Shown here in pieces: positions 7,972 to 15,673 of a stretch of 64,000 bases of DNA. The notes beneath the pieces are model-generated. The model saw only the letters and a list, made by a program, of their open reading frames with translations, was not told the origin of the DNA and did not search any database. A program made the translations under genes and the position numbers. How positions within the stretch are numbered: position 1 is the stretch's first letter; each line of letters begins with the position of its first letter. The DNA comes from CAYFLR01 sp964343805 (GTDB lineage Bacteria > Bdellovibrionota_B > Oligoflexia > CAYFLR01): assembly GCA_964343805.1 (NCBI GenBank), contig CAYFLR010000002.1:1-64000 (forward strand), in the 5' to 3' direction.

Positions 7972-8024
7972 ATAAAAAAACGGACAGAACTCTCGTTCTC
8001 AAAATTACAACGGGACTTCTGTCC
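7972..8024 (-). terminator. Terminator-like hairpin in the leader of the GNAT-cupin gene
   Basis: GGACAGAA (7982-7989) pairs perfectly with TTCTGTCC (8017-8024). The stem continues inward through CTCTCGTT and AACGGGAC with one mismatch and one wobble, around an 11-base loop. On the minus strand the stem is followed by seven T and then ATTT. No minus-strand gene lies just to the right, so this is more likely a leader attenuator than a normal 3' end. The rest of 7907-8215 shows no gene. Confidence 0.55.
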
Positions 8025-8215
8025 AGATAGAATTGGTTTACACTTACCATAACCCCAAATGGTCCTTATCAAAATTCTGCCCTACTTATTTTGCAATTCT
8101 AAATATAGTAACTATTTAGAATTAAAAAGAAATTTAAAGGTCGTAAAGGGATAAACAGTAATTTCCGATAAGTTAGTAAGTAGTTAAACAACTATTCCTT
8201 TTCAAGGAGTTGAGT

Positions 8216-9484
8216 GTGAAAGCAAGAAAATTATTTTTGGGATTAACAGTGATTTTACTTACTCTTCTTGTAATGGGGTATCAAAACTGTGGAACCAATG
8301 CTCTTCCGAAAAGTGAAGCAAAGCAGGGGGATAAAAATTCCAAAGAGAAAGATGATAAGGCCAAAGGAAAAAGTGAACAGAGTCGTAAAGCTGACAATAA
8401 GCAAGATGGTAAGGTTGACCAGGCGGAAGGATCAGTAACTCAACCCCAGGGAACTAAAAGTGGCAATTTGGGTACGGGTATTGAGGTGGGAGAAGAGAAG
8501 GATCAAAGTGGAACAACCATTACCAATCTGGAAACTGGTGAAACCTCTAAGGGCGCTTCCACTTTGAGTTCAGGAGCTTCCGATTTAAGTCAGGTGGCTG
8601 GCGGTAAATTTCCAGTTCATTTTAACGACCTGGTTCCTTTGTTACCTCGTCATAGGGATGATATCAATCCTCCAAAACTGGACGCAGGTTCCTATTTTGA
8701 TAATGGAATAGCCTACAGTGAAGCTGATATCTTCTTTACTTTTCCAGATCGTTGCGCAGACGGCAAAGATTGCCATGGTCAAGTGTATATATATGACTTT
8801 ATAGATAAAACAGATAAGGTATTAGCTCATCCAGAGTATGGACAGTATTGGAAACCCGCAGAAAATGTTACAGCAGGTAATGGGAGTGTGGCTAATATAA
8901 ATCATAATGGGTACGATGTTCGTCAACGCATCAGTGTGAATGTTCCCAATAAGAAAGACTTTGTTGTGGTATCAACTACCTTATTTGATCGGTTTTTAGT
9001 TGTGGTAGAGGTGGATAGCAATGAACCTGCAAAAGCCTTGGATATCCTAGACAGTACTAGGTTGGATCTATTAGATGGCATGAAAGATAAAGTGGGACCA
9101 GAACCCGCAGAAATAAAAGATGGAAAGCTTATATATTTAGATCTATATAATACTCCCACCACATATATTCCTTTGCAGGTGTTTTTTGGAGCCTGTGAAT
9201 TGATGGAAAATGGACTTGATAGTACACCAGTATCTTCTTGTTATGAATACTGGGATATTTTGGAGCAGACCTCACAATCTTTACAAGAGCAATGCCGTGC
9301 CGCTCGGGGTCGTTGGGTTTGGACTCAATGTTCCGCAGAGCAGCGCAAGCAGCCCTCTTGTCAATATGACTCAGGTGCCAGAGATGGGATGAGTAATGTT
9401 CTTAAGTTCTCAGCCAATGTGACTCAAGATAAATGTGTAGATGGACAGGGACGGCATGATAGTCTGTTCACTCCCGCTCAATAA
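8216..9484 (+). CDS. Lipoprotein with YQNCG lipobox, unknown function
   Basis: About 422 residues. AAGGAG (8204-8209) sits 6 bases before GTG 8216, while the in-frame TTG at 8210 touches the SD, so GTG is chosen. The signal peptide ends in MGYQNCG, a lipobox style often seen in Bdellovibrionota lipoproteins. Residues about 30-80 are a Lys/Asp/Gln low-complexity linker. The folded region follows from about 130, with several Cys in its C-terminal third (CELME, SSCYE, QCRAARGRWVWTQCS, PSCQYD, DKCVDG). I do not recognise the domain. No terminator follows; the repeat cluster begins at the stop codon. Confidence 0.65.
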   Translation: MKARKLFLGLTVILLTLLVMGYQNCGTNALPKSEAKQGDKNSKEKDDKAKGKSEQSRKADNKQDGKVDQAEGSVTQPQGTKSGNLGTGIEVGEEKDQSGTTITNLETGETSKGASTLSSGASDLSQVAGGKFPVHFNDLVPLLPRHRDDINPPKLDAGSYFDNGIAYSEADIFFTFPDRCADGKDCHGQVYIYDFIDKTDKVLAHPEYGQYWKPAENVTAGNGSVANINHNGYDVRQRISVNVPNKKDFVVVSTTLFDRFLVVVEVDSNEPAKALDILDSTRLDLLDGMKDKVGPEPAEIKDGKLIYLDLYNTPTTYIPLQVFFGACELMENGLDSTPVSSCYEYWDILEQTSQSLQEQCRAARGRWVWTQCSAEQRKQPSCQYDSGARDGMSNVLKFSANVTQDKCVDGQGRHDSLFTPAQ

Positions 9485-9692
9485 ACGCACACCCGCTTAG
9501 TAAACGCACACCCGCTGTGTTGCCTGCAAAAATCATATCCTCACCGTACTAACAATGTACTGTCTCGTCATGATTTTTTTGGCGCCTTGCGGGAACACGT
9601 TTCCATAACCCAACTTTATGTACCTACACCCGCTGTGTTGCCTGCAAAAATCATAATGTACCTACACCCGCTGTGTTGCCAGTAAAAATCAT
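9483..9692. repeat. Intergenic repeat cluster upstream of metG
   Basis: Two copies (about 9617-9653 and 9655-9692) share TGTACCTACACCCGC followed by TGTGTTGCC and (TG/AG)(C/T)AAAAATCAT. A third (9502-9536) begins AAACGCACACCCGC and then matches. A fourth (9483-9497) is only the first half. A partial inverted relative (ATGATTTTTTTGGCG) starts at 9570. Spacing is irregular, so this is not a CRISPR array. The remainder of the gap to metG (9693-9787) has no recognisable gene. Confidence 0.75.
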
Positions 9693-9787
9693 TCTCTTCT
9701 ATTTATATATTGTCAAAGAATTAAATGGCTTATACAATTTGGTATTACCCTTTTGAGTGCCATCTAATTTTTATGAGGAAAAATCTA

Positions 9788-11722
9788 ATGAACGGAAAAA
9801 ATAAGCAGGGAAAACAAAAGCAAACTGTTGAAATGGTTCTTTCCAGGGTTAATAGACCCAAAAAGGCGGTAGTGACTGCGGGAATGCCTTACGCCAATGG
9901 TCCGCTTCATTTAGGTCATTTAGCGGGAGCTCATATACCTGCTGATATTTGTGCCAGATGGATGAAAATGCTCATCGGCGAAGAGAATGTACTTTTCGTG
10001 TGTGGAACTGATGATCATGGATCCACCAGTGAAGTGACTGCCTTGAAGGAGGGTGTGTCTATTCAAGATTTTATCGCGGGGGTTCATGTTAAACAGAAAA
10101 AGACTTTGGATCGCTATTCCATCAATCTTGATACCTATTCGGGTACATCCACACCGGACACTTTTCCTCATCAAAAAGAACTCTGTCAGAATGTTCTAAG
10201 AAAGTTGTATGTCAATGAGATGCTGGATAAAAGAACCAGTAACCAATGGTTTGATACCGAGTTAGAGAGGTTTTTACCCGATCGTTATGTGCGGGGAACC
10301 TGCCCAAATCCCAACTGTGACAACAAACAGGCTTATAGTAACGAGTGCGAAAAATGTGGTAAACAATATGAATCAAATGAATTACAGGACCCGGTGAGCG
10401 CTTTTAGCGATGGTGTTCCTGTAATCAAAGCCACAGATCATTGGTGGCTGGATATGTGGAAAGTTTCAGATTACCTTCGTGAATGGATCCAGAGTAAAAA
10501 ACGGAGCTGGCGCAAGGGAGTTTACAACGAAGTTATTAATACGGTTTTGCCTTGTTTTTCTTTTGCTAATACCCACGAGCCAGCTTTTAAAGAAATAAAG
10601 GGAGATCTACCTAAATGTAAGAGTCGCTACGCACCGGGAAAGAGAATCGTGGTTCAATTTGAATCCTTGGCTGATTATAATATAGGATTGACTGCGTTAA
10701 AAGAAAAGGGGATTGAATGTACCCCTCAAGATGGATGGGCTTATAGGTCTATTACTCGCGATGTAACTTGGGGAGTTCCTCTTCCTCTAGATTTAGATTC
10801 CACCATGACAGGTAAGAGTCTCTATGTTTGGCCTGATTCCTTATTGGCTCCCATTTCCTTTACTAAAGTGGCCCTGGAGCAAAAAGAGCAGGATATGGAA
10901 AAGTATAAAGAGTATTGGTGTGATCCTGAGGCTCGCATTTGTCAATTTCTAGGGCAAGATAATGTGTTTTTCTATGTACTTATGCAGGGAGCTTTATGGT
11001 TAGGATCTCAAGAAAATCCTCTGCGGCTACCGAAAAAAGGTGAGTTACAGTTGTCTGATATTTTTGGCTGTTTTCATCTCCATGTGGATGGAGAGAAAAT
11101 GAGTAAATCCACCGGAAACTTCTTTACTGGTGATCAGTTAATCGATGAGAAAGGATATCATCCTGATCAGATCCGGTATTTTCTGGCTTTGCTCAGCCTT
11201 TCAGAAAAATCCTCCAACTTTGAATTCACCACTTTAGATGAGCGCAATAAATTCCTGGCAGGTCCACTCAATGCGGCTTTTGAAAAGCCACTTTCAGCAG
11301 CGATTAAGAAGTTTGATGGCAAGATCCCGGAAGGGAATTTATTGGAAAAAGCGGAAGTGGAAACGGTTAAAATTGTTCAACGCTATGTTCGATCTATGGA
11401 GATTGCAGAGTATTCAAAATTACTTTACGCCATAGAGAATTATGCACGGTTGATCAACAGTTTCTTTACCCAATTTAAACCTCATGATGATAGGTATCCT
11501 TTGGAGCAACGGCAAGATGCACTTTACTCTTGTTTTTATATTTTGAAGCACCTTCTGATAATGCTCAGTCCTTTTGTTCCAGAAACTATGAACAAGTTGC
11601 GTGAGTCTTTGAATCTCCCTGAGTCCATCTTATCAGTTGATGAATTTGGAAAACCGATTCCTGCCGGTCATGTGCTGAATGAAAAGCAAGAGTACTTTCC
11701 TAGTGTGGAAAAAGAGGATTAG
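9788..11722 (+). CDS. metG: Methionyl-tRNA synthetase
   Basis: About 644 residues from the ATG chosen for its GAGGAA SD; an earlier in-frame ATG at 9725 lacks one. Class I synthetase: HLGHLAGAHIPAD is the HIGH motif, CPNPNCDN and CEKCGKQYE are the zinc knuckles, KMSKSTGNF is the KMSKS loop, and SITRDVTWGVPLP is the conserved catalytic-domain block. Makes Met-tRNA in the cytoplasm. Before the ITRD block there is an unusual stretch of some 50-60 residues (SFANTHEPAF through ECTPQDGWAY), where most family members have a short connection. There is no C-terminal tRNA-binding (EMAP-like) domain. The stop overlaps the convergent kinase gene by 4 bp. Confidence 0.95.
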   Translation: MNGKNKQGKQKQTVEMVLSRVNRPKKAVVTAGMPYANGPLHLGHLAGAHIPADICARWMKMLIGEENVLFVCGTDDHGSTSEVTALKEGVSIQDFIAGVHVKQKKTLDRYSINLDTYSGTSTPDTFPHQKELCQNVLRKLYVNEMLDKRTSNQWFDTELERFLPDRYVRGTCPNPNCDNKQAYSNECEKCGKQYESNELQDPVSAFSDGVPVIKATDHWWLDMWKVSDYLREWIQSKKRSWRKGVYNEVINTVLPCFSFANTHEPAFKEIKGDLPKCKSRYAPGKRIVVQFESLADYNIGLTALKEKGIECTPQDGWAYRSITRDVTWGVPLPLDLDSTMTGKSLYVWPDSLLAPISFTKVALEQKEQDMEKYKEYWCDPEARICQFLGQDNVFFYVLMQGALWLGSQENPLRLPKKGELQLSDIFGCFHLHVDGEKMSKSTGNFFTGDQLIDEKGYHPDQIRYFLALLSLSEKSSNFEFTTLDERNKFLAGPLNAAFEKPLSAAIKKFDGKIPEGNLLEKAEVETVKIVQRYVRSMEIAEYSKLLYAIENYARLINSFFTQFKPHDDRYPLEQRQDALYSCFYILKHLLIMLSPFVPETMNKLRESLNLPESILSVDEFGKPIPAGHVLNEKQEYFPSVEKED

Positions 11723-12609
11723 GAATAGATGTTGTTGTAGTGCTGGAGAATCTGCAGAGTTTGACCATAGTAGCTATGACCAAATAGGTTTAGATGGTTG
11801 AAAACATGGTAGAGTTTGTAAATAGCTTCTCTATCTTGCCATCCCTCTTTTAAGGGATAACGTTTTTGATAGCTACTGTAGAATTCATCGTTAAAGCCAC
11901 CAAAAAGACGAGTCATTGCGAGATCTGCTTCTCTATGCCCATAATATACTGCCGGATCAATGAGGCAGGGACTTCCATTTTCGTCGATTATAAAATTTCC
12001 TGACCAAAGATCTCCATGTAAAACTGAGGCGGGCTCTTCACTGCCCTCCAGAATTTTGAACAGCAGGTTTTCAATTTGGGAAACAGCCTTTGACAGCTCT
12101 TTTGTAACATAGCCTTTTCGTTCGGATAGGTGCAGCTGATAAAGAATTCTTTTCTGAAAGTAAAATTCACACCAGGCAGAGAGGGACGGGGTGGTGACTT
12201 TGGATAAGGGGGTATTTATTTGAGGGTTGGCTCCGATGAAGTTATCTTCATAAAAACCAATTCCTTCCTGCTGCACGAGATGCATTTCAGCAAATTGCCG
12301 ACCAAACTCTTTAAAAAAATCTTTTGAGCGATGGCCGGTTTCAATGTACTCCATAACGAGCATCTCATCGTTAGCATAAAGTACCTCAGGAATACGAATG
12401 GTACTTGTCTTTGCTAACTCTCTAAGACCATTGGCCTCTTGGGTAAACATGGAAATGCCACTGGAAATTGTTTTACAGCAAAGCTTTCTGCCTGAGGAAA
12501 GTCTGATTTTCTGTGTGTTGGCAATGCAGCCTCCACCTAAGGAGGATTGTTCAATAACATGGTCATTGGTGAGTTCTTCGATTTTGTGACTGAGTGATGA
12601 AGCATTCAT
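11719..12609 (-). CDS. Fructosamine/ketosamine 3-kinase family protein
   Basis: 296 residues, usual length for the family. Kinase features: GGGCIANTQKI as nucleotide loop, LVMEYIETG as hinge, LHGDLWSGNFII as catalytic loop, CLIDPAVYYGHREADLAMTRLFGGF as the metal-binding segment typical of FN3K. Family role: phosphorylates sugar adducts on protein lysines (fructosamines, or in bacteria more often ribulosamines/erythrulosamines) so that they decompose and free the lysine. Its start overlaps the phosphatase stop by 4 bp, so the two are coupled. Convergent with metG. Confidence 0.88.
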   Translation of the reverse strand: MNASSLSHKIEELTNDHVIEQSSLGGGCIANTQKIRLSSGRKLCCKTISSGISMFTQEANGLRELAKTSTIRIPEVLYANDEMLVMEYIETGHRSKDFFKEFGRQFAEMHLVQQEGIGFYEDNFIGANPQINTPLSKVTTPSLSAWCEFYFQKRILYQLHLSERKGYVTKELSKAVSQIENLLFKILEGSEEPASVLHGDLWSGNFIIDENGSPCLIDPAVYYGHREADLAMTRLFGGFNDEFYSSYQKRYPLKEGWQDREAIYKLYHVFNHLNLFGHSYYGQTLQILQHYNNIYS

Positions 12610-13085
12610 AATCCCTCTTCGTTTCTCACATGTTCAAGAAAACCTTCGCAGGCATCATCGAGAATATCTAGCACCGTTTCAAAACCTTTCGCTCCACCAT
12701 AGTAAGGATCTGGTACTTCATCCACATCCATTTTGCTACAGAAGTCGGTCATGGGTAGGACTTTTGAGGTGTTGGTACCGTCTTTGTCCATATCATTTAT
12801 GTTTCGATAATTATCGTTATCCATGGTGATGATATAGTCGTATTTTTCAAAATCCACAGAGGGATTGAATCCCCTTGATATACTGGTAATAATAATTCCT
12901 CGCTCTTTTGCATGGGTTCTCATCCGACTATCAGCGGGTTCTCCCGCATGATAGGAAATAGTGCCAGCGGAGTCACAATGGATTTTATCATCAAGACCGG
13001 CTTTTTTAACCTTTGCTTTCATAACTGCTTCTGCGGCAGGAGAGCGACAGATATTTCCCATACAAATAAATAGCAGTCGAATCAT
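12606..13085 (-). CDS. Low-molecular-weight protein-tyrosine-phosphatase family
   Basis: 159 residues. The P-loop is C8-M-G-N-I-C-R14 followed by Ser, and the general-acid loop is DPYYGG near residue 127; both are intact. It is cytoplasmic and first in a two-gene operon with the FN3K homologue (ATGA overlap). This pairing is known from other bacteria, where the phosphatase is thought to remove phosphate from pentose-phosphate adducts on lysine so that the kinase can act. A role in polysaccharide tyrosine-kinase signalling is the alternative, but no capsule genes are near. Confidence 0.88.
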   Translation of the reverse strand: MIRLLFICMGNICRSPAAEAVMKAKVKKAGLDDKIHCDSAGTISYHAGEPADSRMRTHAKERGIIITSISRGFNPSVDFEKYDYIITMDNDNYRNINDMDKDGTNTSKVLPMTDFCSKMDVDEVPDPYYGGAKGFETVLDILDDACEGFLEHVRNEEGL

Positions 13086-13182
13086 TTTTATCCCCTTTTT
13101 TAGTTTATCTTACAAAGAGTCATGTTAAATATAATTAGAAAGGATTCTTGTTAGGGTCAATCATTAAATTTGGAGAATTGAA

Positions 13183-14268
13183 GTGTTTTTTTACCCCAAG
13201 GTGGCCATAAGCCTTTTAACTGTACTTTTTTGGAGTGCTCCTCTCTCGGCTTTTTTTAATGAAAAGGTGAAAGAGAAACCCATCTCTTATGGGCAGTTGT
13301 CTGCTTTCGGTAAAAACAATGTGGATGTTTTTCGCAAAGTGGCTCCTAAAGTGGTCTTTGTCCACAACCTACGCTATATGACGAATTTTTTCTCTTTTAA
13401 TGAACTGGAAGTTCAGCAAGGGACGGGGTCCGGTTTTGTTTGGGACAATAGAGGGCATATAGTAACTAACTATCATGTGATTGAGGGGGCCGATAAAATA
13501 GCAGTTAGTTTGCAAAATGGAGGGAAATTTGATGCCAAGGTGGTGGGGGTTGAACCTTATAAAGATATTGCCGTGCTCCGCATTCGCATCAATAAAAAGT
13601 TTAAGACCACTTTTCATGAACAACTAGCTGATAGCAGTACCGTGATTGTAGGGCAAAAGGCGATAGCCATTGGGAATCCATTTGGATTAGATCACTCACT
13701 ATCAGTTGGAGTTATATCCGCTTTAGGGCGAACCATGATGTCAGTGGGCAAGGTTACCATTCGAGATATGATTCAAACCGATGCTGCAATAAATCCTGGT
13801 AATTCTGGGGGACCACTCTTAGACCATCGGGGTTATTTAATTGGGATGAATACAGCTATTTATTCCAATACTGGAAATTATGCCGGGGTGGGTTTTGCCG
13901 TCCCCTCCAATACTATCAATAGAATTGTTTACCAATTGCTAAAATATGGAAAGGTCAAACAAGCGGGCATTGGTATTTCCAGGTTAGATGATTCCATTGC
14001 CGAATACCTAGGTATTAAAGGGGTGATTATCGGAAAGGTTCATAAAGGAACCCCAGCCGCCAAAAAGCGTTTGAGAGCTACCTATCGGGATCGTTATGGT
14101 CGAGTGGTGCTGGGAGATGTGATCGTTGGAGTTGATGGCAAAACTATCACGAACTACGATGACCTTTATAATGCTCTGGAGTTAAAGCAGCCTGGAGATA
14201 GGGTTAAATTAATTATAGAGCGTGAAGGAGCCAAGTATAAAGTGATTCTTTCACTGATCGAATTATGA
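13183..14268 (+). CDS. HtrA/DegP-like secreted serine protease with one PDZ domain
   Basis: 361 residues. GTG start with GGAG about 8 bases before it. Signal peptide about 1-23 (ending APLSAFF). Trypsin-like catalytic triad: His in VTNYHVIEGA, Asp in YKDIAVLRI, Ser in AAINPGNSGGPLL. The C-terminal part (about 262-361) is one PDZ domain (GVIIGKVHKGTPAAKKRL, GDVIVGVDG). DegP itself has two PDZ domains, so this is closer to the DegS/HhoB or plain HtrA plan, but it is exported. Role by family: periplasmic protein quality control or substrate cleavage. Confidence 0.9.
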   Translation: MFFYPKVAISLLTVLFWSAPLSAFFNEKVKEKPISYGQLSAFGKNNVDVFRKVAPKVVFVHNLRYMTNFFSFNELEVQQGTGSGFVWDNRGHIVTNYHVIEGADKIAVSLQNGGKFDAKVVGVEPYKDIAVLRIRINKKFKTTFHEQLADSSTVIVGQKAIAIGNPFGLDHSLSVGVISALGRTMMSVGKVTIRDMIQTDAAINPGNSGGPLLDHRGYLIGMNTAIYSNTGNYAGVGFAVPSNTINRIVYQLLKYGKVKQAGIGISRLDDSIAEYLGIKGVIIGKVHKGTPAAKKRLRATYRDRYGRVVLGDVIVGVDGKTITNYDDLYNALELKQPGDRVKLIIEREGAKYKVILSLIEL

Positions 14269-14348
14269 AAGTTTTCCATTCTTTATATCTTTATTGATTT
14301 GCTTTATAATTAACAATAAATCACAACCCAATTTAATTAGGACTGCGA

Positions 14349-15473
14349 ATGTTTTTTAAATTACTTTTAACTTTTGCATTATGCCTCCATGCCATGATTG
14401 TGGCTCAAACCCCAGAGTCTATCTACACCATTCAAACGATTTCTACCGATGATATTTTTGGAGAGGGATGGAAATACAAAGATTTAAAAGATCGAGCCAG
14501 ATCAAAAAAGGTGAGAGTGAAGCCCAAATTTGATAGCAAAGATCCCCAGGGCGTCTTTTTCAGTTTTGATAAAAAAGAAGAATCTGAGGTTAAAAAGCCA
14601 AAAAAGTCAAAAAAGGATAAAATAGAGGGGTATGAGGTTCGTTTCCTACTGGAGAGTACTGCCGCTCGCTTTTATCAGACAATGGTTCTAATGGCAGAGG
14701 TCGGGAGTGTTAATCTACTCATGTTAGGTAAGAGAGCGGATAATCTTTATGCTCCTCGTCATCTAATGATGGAAATTGAGTATGCAGGCGAAGTTTACAC
14801 CTTGGAAGTTCCTTCATTTCTGCGGCAAGTAAAGCGACGCAATGGGGATGTAGCCTCAGCTTTAAGGTTGAATAAGATTGAGTTTCCAGGAGACTTAAAT
14901 ATCTCGGTAAAAAAGCCCAGTCAAACAGTTAACTTTTATGTTCAATTTGGATCTTCCACTGCTAGAAACTATAAAGGGCAAGTCTATCCCTTTAAGGCTT
15001 TTGGGACCCTTCCCTTTAAACGAGGAGGTGCTTTTGAGAGAGTAGAATTGGCGGTTGTTGAAAATTTGGTAAAAGTGACTCTCCCTTCTTCTCATCACTC
15101 TGATGGAGTTTTAGTTCAAGAGATTCAGTTCAAGTCGAAGAAGAAAGCTAAATTTTTTAAAAAACAACTGGAAAGCCTACAAAAGCATGGTGCTGTGGCT
15201 CTTCTTGTAATTGATCCTATGCCATATGAACACCAATCAATAAATTCCAAGGATCTCATTTTAATGTTCTCCAAGTCGGGTGAAGATTCTCTTTTTCGTT
15301 GGCCGGATTTTCGGAAAGCTATAAAAAATGGTGAAGAAACTATTAAAGCTGTTTATCAAGTGAAAGATACTGAACTACAAAAAGCAAAGGGACCAAATTA
15401 TTTAGAGCAGATTCTTCCCGCTTGTTCTCAGCTTTGGTCAAAAGTGAAAGGTTTTTCCTTTAAAAAAAAGTAG
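14349..15473 (+). CDS. Secreted protein of unknown function
   Basis: 374 residues with a signal peptide (about 1-19, ending MIVA before QTPES). A Lys-rich linker (about 75-95) precedes a mostly beta-rich region (for example ESTAARFYQTMVLMAEVG, NFYVQFGSSTARNYK). The C-terminus is basic. No recognised domain. It follows the HtrA gene by 80 bp in the same direction and could share its transcript. Confidence 0.6.
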   Translation: MFFKLLLTFALCLHAMIVAQTPESIYTIQTISTDDIFGEGWKYKDLKDRARSKKVRVKPKFDSKDPQGVFFSFDKKEESEVKKPKKSKKDKIEGYEVRFLLESTAARFYQTMVLMAEVGSVNLLMLGKRADNLYAPRHLMMEIEYAGEVYTLEVPSFLRQVKRRNGDVASALRLNKIEFPGDLNISVKKPSQTVNFYVQFGSSTARNYKGQVYPFKAFGTLPFKRGGAFERVELAVVENLVKVTLPSSHHSDGVLVQEIQFKSKKKAKFFKKQLESLQKHGAVALLVIDPMPYEHQSINSKDLILMFSKSGEDSLFRWPDFRKAIKNGEETIKAVYQVKDTELQKAKGPNYLEQILPACSQLWSKVKGFSFKKK

Positions 15474-15673
15474 ATTGAGAAAGCTTGTGATAACATACTG
15501 ATATTATACATATATAAGTATATATTATTTGAACGATAATTATTTCTTATTTGATTAATCTCTTAGAATGTAAGATAAAAACTCCATGTTTTGAGTAATC
15601 TCAAAAAAATAAATCAAATATTTCAAAATTAGGCCTTATAATCATTATAATTCAAATGATTAAGGGGGAGATT

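Noticed and set aside
9483..9692. Possible CRISPR array
   Set aside because: Copies are few, differ in length, have irregular spacing and lack unique spacers of constant size; no cas genes are present.
13130..13135. TATAAT upstream of the HtrA-like gene as a promoter
   Set aside because: No -35 element at an acceptable distance; too weak to list.
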